Notes under the pieces: model-generated
Databases searched by the model: none
Told to the model about the DNA's origin: nothing
The model's input: the letters and a program-made list of their open reading frames with translations, nothing else
Program-made: the position numbers and the translations under genes
In this document: positions 27,211-33,175 of the stretch, piece by piece
Layout: each line of letters starts with the position of its first letter
Numbering within the stretch: the stretch's first letter is position 1
Source: Gallionellaceae bacterium
GTDB lineage: Bacteria; Pseudomonadota; Gammaproteobacteria; Burkholderiales; Gallionellaceae
Assembly (NCBI GenBank): GCA_009773615.1
Contig: WSYA01000022.1
Coordinates: 1-33,175 of the forward strand
Direction of reading: 5' to 3'
DNA: 33,175 nt

Positions 27211-28272
27211 ATGCGCAAGATTATATCGCTGATTTGTCTTCTGTTGCCCATTCTCACTTATGCCGACACGCTGGATATTCGCGAAAATGCTCCCGACCGG
27301 CATGTCGTGGTCAAAGGTGACACTTTATGGGACATTTCAGCCAAGTTTTTTAAAGACCCGTGGAAATGGCAACAAATCTGGGGGCTTAATAAAGACACCA
27401 TCAAAGATCCGCATTGGATTTATCCCGGCGATGTCGTAATGCTTGATCGCGCGACAGGAACGTTACGTATTGGTGATGCCCCTCAACCCGCCGTTGTTTC
27501 AGAGTCCACCGCTATTGTTCCGCCCGAGGAAATTGTAAAACTTTCACCGCGCGCGCGCGAAGTACCCAGCGAACGCAATTCGATACCCGTTATTCCTTTG
27601 AGTGCAATCGGTCCTTTTCTCACCAAGCCGCTGGTGGTCGAGGATACCGACCTGTCTTCTGCGCCGACTATCGTAGGAACCTACGAGCATCGCGAATTAT
27701 TGAGCACCAATGACGTCGCATATGTGAAAAACATGCCCTCCAACAAGGGAGCGCAATGGCAGATTTACCGGCCCGGCAAAACATTCATCGACCCAGATAC
27801 GGAAGAAGTGCTTGGCCACGAAGTTAATTATCTGGGAGATGCAGTCGTAGAAAAATTTGCTCCCGTCAGCGAACTAAGAATCACCAAAGCCACTTTCGAA
27901 ATCGGAAAGGGTGACCACTTTGCGCTGCCAACAGAAGTATTTCCCAACAACTTTGAACCGCACGCCCCCAGTACCAAGATTGCGGCAACAGTCATTTCCA
28001 TTTACGGTGGAATTGATCAAGCCAGCCAAAATACCATCATCACTTTGAACAAAGGTAAACGCGACGGCCTTGAAAACGGGCATGTATTAGCTTTGTATCA
28101 AAAAGGCGAAGTATTAAAGAGTGGACGTATGTTCAGGCGTACCAATGTTGCTCTTCCCGATGTGCGCTATGGATTGGTGTTCGTGTTCCGCACCTTCCAC
28201 AAAGTTTCTTACGCGCTGGTATTGCAGACGCGTTTACCCGTACAACTGCTAGATACCGCTCTAACGCCTTAA
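27211..28272 (+). CDS. LysM-domain cell envelope protein
   Basis: The 353-residue protein has a signal peptide (MRKIISLICLLLPILTYA, cleavage after residue 18) and a LysM peptidoglycan-binding domain (about residues 31-78, with KGDTLWDIS and WIYPGDVV). A long region of unknown fold follows. That region includes an IDPDTEEVLG segment resembling the C-terminal domain of FlgT-like proteins. A LysM protein upstream of dprA is a recurrent betaproteobacterial arrangement, but its function is not established. I chose the ATG at 27211 because the signal peptide begins there; the frame is open to 27148. Confidence 0.9.
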   Translation: MRKIISLICLLLPILTYADTLDIRENAPDRHVVVKGDTLWDISAKFFKDPWKWQQIWGLNKDTIKDPHWIYPGDVVMLDRATGTLRIGDAPQPAVVSESTAIVPPEEIVKLSPRAREVPSERNSIPVIPLSAIGPFLTKPLVVEDTDLSSAPTIVGTYEHRELLSTNDVAYVKNMPSNKGAQWQIYRPGKTFIDPDTEEVLGHEVNYLGDAVVEKFAPVSELRITKATFEIGKGDHFALPTEVFPNNFEPHAPSTKIAATVISIYGGIDQASQNTIITLNKGKRDGLENGHVLALYQKGEVLKSGRMFRRTNVALPDVRYGLVFVFRTFHKVSYALVLQTRLPVQLLDTALTP

Positions 28273-28276
28273 CCCA

Positions 28277-29350
28277 ATGGCTCTCGACGCATCTCTGGCG
28301 TCTTGGCTCACCCTAGGTCAGATTCCGGGATTGGGCAACGAAGGTTTGCGGCGACTGCTGCAAACCTTTGGTTCGCCGGAAGCGGTACTTCTTGCATCAA
28401 CCTCCTCACTCAGTCGCATCGTTAAACCCGCCGTCGCTCAGGCCATCGCGCAGGGCGTGGATGATGAAACCCACCTAGTCACCGAAGCTTGGCTGAGCGA
28501 TCCGCTCAACCATATTCTGACTATCGCCGATGCCGCCTATCCGCAGGCCTTGCTCAATATTCCCGACCCGCCCTTTTTGCTGTTTGTAAAAGGCCGCGTC
28601 GAACTGCTCAACCTTCCCGCGCTCGCCATCGTCGGCAGCCGCAATGCCACACCGCAAGGGTTGCGTAATGCGGAAGCCTTTGCCCAGTCCGCCAGTGAAT
28701 CCGGGCTGTGCATCGTCAGCGGCATGGCACAGGGTATTGATGCGGCCGCGCATCTCGGCGGCTTGCGCGGCAGAGGTTCCAGCATCGCCATCGTGGGCAC
28801 CGGCTTGGATAAAGTCTATCCTTCCGCCAATCGCGAATTGGCGCATCAGCTGGCGCTCAACGGAGTTATCGTTTCCGAATTCCCGCTCGGCACGCCGCCG
28901 CTGCCCGCCAATTTTCCCAGACGCAATCGCATCATCAGCGGCCTGAGTCTGGGTTGTCTGGTGGTCGAAGCCTCCCTGCAAAGCGGCTCGCTCATCACCG
29001 CGCGCATGGCACTCGAACAGGGACGCGATGTGTTTGCCATTCCCGGCTCGATCCACTCGCCGCAATCCAAAGGCTGTCATGCTTTGATAAAACAGGGCGC
29101 CAAATTGGTTGAGAGCGCGCAGGATATTCTTGAAGAGTTAAGCGTGGACTTGGACAGCTTTGCGGCAGCGCAGCCAAGCGCGCCCGAACATGCTTTATTT
29201 GCCCATTTAAGTTTCGATCCGACCGATTTGGACACCTTATCGCAACGCAGCGGCTTGACGATAGCCTCGCTATCCGCCATTCTGTTGCAACTTGAATTAG
29301 AGGGAAGCATTGCGACCCTACCCGGCGGCCTTTATCAACGTATTGTTTAA
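28277..29350 (+). CDS. dprA: DNA processing protein DprA (Smf)
   Basis: DprA binds incoming single-stranded DNA and loads RecA during natural transformation. The 357-residue protein has an N-terminal SAM-like region (GLGNEGLRRLL) and the central Rossmann-like DprA domain (VGSRNATPQG, SGMAQGIDAAAH, GTGLDKVYP, FPRRNRIISGLS, ARMALEQGRDVFAIPG). It ends in a C-terminal winged-helix domain. All DprA hallmark motifs are intact. It starts four bases after the LysM gene stop, without a visible ribosome site, so coupled translation is likely. Confidence 0.97.
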   Translation: MALDASLASWLTLGQIPGLGNEGLRRLLQTFGSPEAVLLASTSSLSRIVKPAVAQAIAQGVDDETHLVTEAWLSDPLNHILTIADAAYPQALLNIPDPPFLLFVKGRVELLNLPALAIVGSRNATPQGLRNAEAFAQSASESGLCIVSGMAQGIDAAAHLGGLRGRGSSIAIVGTGLDKVYPSANRELAHQLALNGVIVSEFPLGTPPLPANFPRRNRIISGLSLGCLVVEASLQSGSLITARMALEQGRDVFAIPGSIHSPQSKGCHALIKQGAKLVESAQDILEELSVDLDSFAAAQPSAPEHALFAHLSFDPTDLDTLSQRSGLTIASLSAILLQLELEGSIATLPGGLYQRIV

Positions 29351-29369
29351 ATTAGATAATTGAGGCCAC

Positions 29370-29825
29370 ATGTTCGACATTCTTATTTTTTTGTTTGAAA
29401 GCTATTTTGACGCGGGCAGCTATCCCGACGCGGAAAAGCTCACCGTCAAATTAAACGCGGCAGGGTTTGAAGAAGAAGACATCACGCAAGCCGTTGCCTG
29501 GCTCTCCGGCCTGCGCCAGCTGTCTTTAACCGATTATCCGGCCAGCATAAATCAGAGCGGCTCGCGTTGTTTTGCCGACCTCGAACGCCAGAGGATCAGT
29601 ATCGATGGCCTGCGCTTCATCTCTTTTTGGGAACAGAGCAAGATGATCTCGCCTATCGAGCGCGAAATGATTATCGACCGCGCCGTCGCATTGGGGCGCG
29701 AAAATCTGTCATTGGACAAAGTTAAACTGATCGCGCTGATGGTGTTGTGGAATCAGCACGAAGACCTGGATCCCATGATCATCGAGGATCTGCTTACTCC
29801 GGCCGACTCGGCCCAACTACACTAA
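29370..29825 (+). CDS. smg: Smg family protein (DUF494)
   Basis: The 151-residue acidic protein matches Smg: MFDILIFLFESYF at the start, an ITQAVAWLSGLRQL segment and a C-terminal HEDLDPMIIEDLL. Smg is widespread in beta- and gammaproteobacteria next to dprA; its function is unknown. A GAGG lies five bases before the ATG. It is 19 bases after dprA and 24 before topA, so probably in one transcript. Confidence 0.95.
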   Translation: MFDILIFLFESYFDAGSYPDAEKLTVKLNAAGFEEEDITQAVAWLSGLRQLSLTDYPASINQSGSRCFADLERQRISIDGLRFISFWEQSKMISPIEREMIIDRAVALGRENLSLDKVKLIALMVLWNQHEDLDPMIIEDLLTPADSAQLH

Positions 29826-29849
29826 ACACTCTGGGGCGCTCATTCCAGC

Positions 29850-32540
29850 ATGGCAAAAAATCTATTAATCGTCGAGTCTCCTGCCAAGGCCAAGACGCTC
29901 ATGAAATATCTCGGCAAGGATTATGAAGTGCTGGCCTCCTACGGTCACGTGCGCGACCTTATCCCGAAAAACGGCGCGGTCGATACCGAAAACGGTTATG
30001 CGATGAATTACGAGACCATCGCGCGCAACAGTAAACATGTGGACGCCATCGCCAAAGCCGCCGCCGAAGCCGACAACATCCTGCTCGCACCCGACCCGGA
30101 TAGAGAAGGGGAGGCCATCGCCTGGCATATTTCCGAACTGCTAAAAGGTAAGCGCGCACTCAAAGGCAAGAAGATGCAGCGCGTGGTGTTCTACGAGATC
30201 ACCGAGTCGGCCGTGAAGGAAGCGGTCGCTCACCCGCGCGAAATCGCCATGCCGCTGGTAAACGCGCAGCAGGCGCGCCGTGCGTTGGACTATCTGGTCG
30301 GCTTCAATTTGTCGCCGCTGCTATGGCGCAAGATTCGTCCCGGCCTGTCGGCGGGTCGCGTGCAAAGCCCCGCGCTGCGCCTGATTGTCGAGCGCGAGCT
30401 GGAAATCGAAAAGTTCAAGAGCCAGGAATACTGGTCGGTGCATCTGGACACCCAGAAGAACACCATCCCGTTCAGTGCCAAACTGTTCCAATATCAGGGC
30501 AAGAAGCTGGAGCAGCTCAGCATCGGCAGCCAAGCCGAATACGACGCGATTCACGCCAAACTCAACGACGCCAAGCTGCCGCCCAAAGTGGTGCGCGTCG
30601 AAAAGAAGGGCAAACAGCGCAGCCCCGCCGCACCGTTTACCACCTCCACGCTGCAACAGGAAGCCGTGCGCAAATTGGGCATGACGTCCGACCGCACCAT
30701 GCGCACCGCGCAGTCGTTATATGAAGGTGTGGACATCGGCGGCCAGACCGTCGGTTTAATCTCCTACATGCGTACCGACTCGGTGTCGCTGGCGAACGAA
30801 GCCGTGGCGGAAATTCGCGGCTATATCGGCGACAATTTTTCTGCCGAATACCTGCCGGCCAAACAGCCGACCTACAAAAGCAAAACCAAAAACGCGCAAG
30901 AATCGCACGAAGCGATCCGCCCGACCTCGATTTTGCGCACGCCGGACAGCATGCGCGAGCATCTCAACATCGACCAGTTGCGTCTGTACGAGATGATATG
31001 GAAGCGCACACTAGCGTGCCAGATGGCACCGGCGCGCTTCGACACGGTGAGTGTGGACATACGTCTGTCCAGCGACGACACCCTGTTCCGCGCCTCCGGC
31101 CAAACCTTGGTGTTCCCCGGTTTCATCGGCGTTTACATGGAAGACGTGGACGATGCCGAAGAAGAAGACAGCGCCAAGTTGCCGCCATTGGTTGAAGGCG
31201 ATGTGCTGACCGTAGACAAGCTTTATGGTGAACAGCACTTCACCCAGCCGCCGCCGCGCTTCTCGGAAGCCAGTCTGGTGAAGTCGCTGGAAGAGTACGG
31301 CATCGGCCGTCCTTCCACTTACGCCACCATCATTTCCACGCTGCAAGCGCGCGAATACGCCACGCTCGACAAGAAGCGTTTCATGCCCACCGACGTGGGC
31401 CGCGTGGTGATCAAGTTTCTCACCGAGCACTTCACGCGCTATGTGGACTACGATTTCACCGCCAATCTGGAAGACGAGCTGGACGAAGTGTCCGAAGGCA
31501 AACGCGACTGGATCGGCGTGATGGATGCATTCTGGAAAGGTTTTTCCGGTCTCATTAAAGAAAAAACCAACATCGAACGTCCGGTGGAACTGATCGACGA
31601 AGCCTGCCCGGATTGCGGCAAACCGCTCGCCAAAAAACTCAGCCGCTACGGCAGCTTCATCAGCTGCACTAACTATCCCGAGTGTAAGTACAAACGCAGC
31701 CTGAGCGGCGAAAGCCAGGACGATGCCGCCGCACGCGTGGAGATGGGCGTACACCCTGACACGCAGCAAGCCGTATTGCTGCTGAAAGGCCCGTACGGTC
31801 ACTATGTCCAGCTGGGCGAAGTGGAAGAGGGCGCCAAGACCAAACCCAAGCGCGTGTCATGGCCCAAAGAAATGCCGGTCGATCAGGCCGATCTGGCCAG
31901 CGCACTGAAGCTGCTATCGCTGCCGCGCGACCTCGGCCTGCATCCGGAAACCAACAAAAAAGTCATCGTCAACATCGGCCGCTTCGGCCCGTATATCGGC
32001 CATGACGGCAAGTTCAAATCCATCCCGCGCACCGACAGCATTTTCGACATTGAGTTAGCGCGTGCGGCTGAATTGCTAGCTCAAGCCCGTGATGGCGGAG
32101 CAACTGTGTTGCGCACCTTGGGCGACCACCCGGACGACAAAGCCACTGTCGAAATTTGCAGCGGCCGCTACGGCCCATACGCACGCCACGGCAAGATTAA
32201 CGCCACACTGCCCAAGGGCGTGTCGCCGGACGACATCACTTTGGCAGAGGCGCTGGAATTGATTGCGGCCAAAGCGGCCAAGGGCCCGACCGGGAAACCT
32301 TCGCGCAAACCTGCCGCCAAAGCTAAAACGGCAACCAAGACAACCAAGGCAAAAGCGAAACCTAAAGCCAAGGCCGAACCCAAAGCTAAAGCAGAAGCGA
32401 AAGAGGCCAAAGTGGCGGTGAAAAAGCCTGCGGCAAAGAAAGTAGCCAAGCCAGCGGTGAAAAAATCGGTTGTCGCCAAAGTTGCCAAGCCCGCCGCGAA
32501 GAAATCGGCGGCAAAGAAGGCTGTAAAGAGCAAGGCTTAG
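29850..32540 (+). CDS. topA: DNA topoisomerase I with Lys/Ala-rich C-terminal tail
   Basis: This type IA topoisomerase relaxes negative supercoils. The 896-residue protein has an N-terminal Toprim domain with E9 and DPDRE (82-86), the active-site tyrosine Y306 in SYMRTDSVSL, and the EEYGIGRPSTYA motif. One C4 zinc finger (about residues 586-612, starting CPDC) is followed by Topo_C repeats of the G-[PRY]-[YF]-GPY type. From about residue 808 the tail is almost entirely Lys and Ala, with PAAKK and KAKAK repeats, like histone H1. Such tails occur in some betaproteobacterial TopA proteins and probably bind DNA non-specifically. E. coli TopA instead has several zinc modules. Confidence 0.97.
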   Translation: MAKNLLIVESPAKAKTLMKYLGKDYEVLASYGHVRDLIPKNGAVDTENGYAMNYETIARNSKHVDAIAKAAAEADNILLAPDPDREGEAIAWHISELLKGKRALKGKKMQRVVFYEITESAVKEAVAHPREIAMPLVNAQQARRALDYLVGFNLSPLLWRKIRPGLSAGRVQSPALRLIVERELEIEKFKSQEYWSVHLDTQKNTIPFSAKLFQYQGKKLEQLSIGSQAEYDAIHAKLNDAKLPPKVVRVEKKGKQRSPAAPFTTSTLQQEAVRKLGMTSDRTMRTAQSLYEGVDIGGQTVGLISYMRTDSVSLANEAVAEIRGYIGDNFSAEYLPAKQPTYKSKTKNAQESHEAIRPTSILRTPDSMREHLNIDQLRLYEMIWKRTLACQMAPARFDTVSVDIRLSSDDTLFRASGQTLVFPGFIGVYMEDVDDAEEEDSAKLPPLVEGDVLTVDKLYGEQHFTQPPPRFSEASLVKSLEEYGIGRPSTYATIISTLQAREYATLDKKRFMPTDVGRVVIKFLTEHFTRYVDYDFTANLEDELDEVSEGKRDWIGVMDAFWKGFSGLIKEKTNIERPVELIDEACPDCGKPLAKKLSRYGSFISCTNYPECKYKRSLSGESQDDAAARVEMGVHPDTQQAVLLLKGPYGHYVQLGEVEEGAKTKPKRVSWPKEMPVDQADLASALKLLSLPRDLGLHPETNKKVIVNIGRFGPYIGHDGKFKSIPRTDSIFDIELARAAELLAQARDGGATVLRTLGDHPDDKATVEICSGRYGPYARHGKINATLPKGVSPDDITLAEALELIAAKAAKGPTGKPSRKPAAKAKTATKTTKAKAKPKAKAEPKAKAEAKEAKVAVKKPAAKKVAKPAVKKSVVAKVAKPAAKKSAAKKAVKSKA

Positions 32541-32603
32541 TTTTTACCCTCGCCCCAATCCAACCCCTTGCCGCAGGTCTTTTGTGCGACTGTGGCGCGT
32601 TTT

Positions 32604-32628
32604 ATAAGGCATGCTCTGCAGGCCTTAT
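32604..32628 (+). terminator. Candidate terminator hairpin after topA
   Basis: Seven-base arms ATAAGGC (32604-32610) and GCCTTAT (32622-32628) have an 11-base loop and are followed by GTTTATT, a weak T-tract. It lies 64 bases after the topA stop. Confidence 0.5.
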
Positions 32629-32661
32629 GTTTATTGGGTTACAGGTAAATCTAATGTAAAA

Positions 32662-32689
32662 CGGGGCTGTGTACTTTTGCACAATCCCG
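32662..32689 (-). terminator. Candidate terminator hairpin for the gene ending at 32703
   Basis: An imperfect stem (CGGGGCTGTG with CACAATCCCG, one mismatch and one wobble) is followed on the minus strand by TTTTA. It sits just beyond the stop of the leftward gene at the window edge. Confidence 0.45.
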
Positions 32690-32702
32690 CTTAACTTCCG
32701 GT

Positions 32703-33175
32703 TTAGAGCGCAATGGCATAATCACCAACTTGCGCCCCTTTTAATTCCTTTAGATGACGTGTACCAGGTTTAATTGATTCGGTAATGGTTTCATCGGGCT
32801 CTGTGTTGTGCCCAAAAAATCCTAGCGACCCTAAAGTACGAGCGTTAGGGGTAACAACATTTTTCACTTTTTTAATTTCTTTAACATCTTGGGTGAGCTC
32901 ATACTCTATCGAACAAAGGGTTGCCATCTTTTCTTGAACATGAACCACCTCTGTTTTTCCACGAACAATTTCAAGCCGTTCAATTTCTTCCTTGGTATCA
33001 GGATCTACAATAGTTTCACCAAGTCCGACAATCAAAAATTTAGCTCCAACCTTTAAGCCTTTTCCGCTACCCATATTAATGGGCACCTCTAATAATTGGT
33101 TATTTGGACTTCGTAAACGCGTCCCGATGATTTTTTTGTGGCGGTCAACTATGTGCGCGTATTTTTGAATGATCG
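32703..33175 (-). CDS. Unknown protein, 5'-truncated by the window edge; FlgT C-terminal-like segment
   Basis: The frame is open from the window edge to the stop at 32703, at least 156 residues, so the start is probably beyond 33175; an internal GTG at 33086 is unlikely to be the true start. It contains a glycine-rich GSGKGLKVG turn followed by a DPDTKEE segment and a beta-rich pattern. This resembles the C-terminal domain of FlgT and similar envelope proteins, where G-x-K...DP-x-T-G-E recurs. The gene is A+T-rich compared with topA. It converges with topA across an intergenic region with two hairpins. I cannot assign a function. Confidence 0.65.
   Translation of the reverse strand, partial: IIQKYAHIVDRHKKIIGTRLRSPNNQLLEVPINMGSGKGLKVGAKFLIVGLGETIVDPDTKEEIERLEIVRGKTEVVHVQEKMATLCSIEYELTQDVKEIKKVKNVVTPNARTLGSLGFFGHNTEPDETITESIKPGTRHLKELKGAQVGDYAIAL

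Overview
The window looks like a chromosome segment of a betaproteobacterium. The block def-fmt-rsmB-DUF4390-ntrY/ntrX facing away from LysM-dprA-smg-topA is a typical betaproteobacterial arrangement. Together with a transketolase-gap-pgk-pyk-fba operon and [NiFe]-hydrogenase maturation genes, it suggests a chemolithotrophic or facultatively autotrophic member of Nitrosomonadales (for example a relative of Gallionellaceae). The lineage is inferred from gene content only; there is no rRNA or tRNA gene here.

Layout. (1) 76-4274, minus strand: an A+T-rich restriction-modification locus. It encodes a nuclease-methyltransferase fusion (type I HsdR_N-like domain joined to an N6-adenine methyltransferase), a two-TRD specificity subunit and a damaged-looking DGQHR-type gene. 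With no separate helicase subunit in view, it resembles BcgI-type (IIB/IIG) systems more than classical type I. (2) 4516-5967: a YecA/UPF0149 SEC-C protein and an all-alpha dUTPase-like protein. (3) 6064-13826, minus strand: hypA-hypB-hypF(short)-[R-M insert]-hypC-hypD-hypE-NiCoT transporter. This is the hypABFCDE order, interrupted between hypF and hypC by a roughly 2.1-kb, lower-GC type II R-M cassette (C5-cytosine methyltransferase with an N-terminal MerR-like HTH, plus a divergent endonuclease). HypF is the short form that carries only the Kae1-like carbamoyltransferase domain. (4) 14024-20905, minus strand: tkt-gap-pgk-pyk-fba, with a likely promoter upstream of tkt and a strong hairpin terminator after fba. 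(5) 21024-27121, minus strand: def-fmt-rsmB-DUF4390-ntrY-like-ntrX-like, tightly packed with stop/start overlaps. The response regulator lacks the central AAA+ domain. (6) 27211-32540, plus strand: LysM protein, dprA, smg and topA, the last with a long Lys/Ala-rich tail. (7) 32703 to the window end, minus strand: a 5'-truncated gene of unknown function.

How the genes work together. HypA/HypB and the NiCoT permease would supply nickel, while HypF/HypE make the CN ligands and HypC/HypD assemble the Fe(CN)2CO group. No hydrogenase structural genes lie in the window. The sugar-phosphate operon could serve both glycolysis/gluconeogenesis and the regeneration arm of the Calvin cycle. The most notable observations are the R-M cassette splitting the hyp operon, the fused BcgI-like R-M enzyme with paired similar TRDs, the probable frameshift in the gene coupled to hsdS, and a possible self-regulatory inverted repeat at the methyltransferase start.
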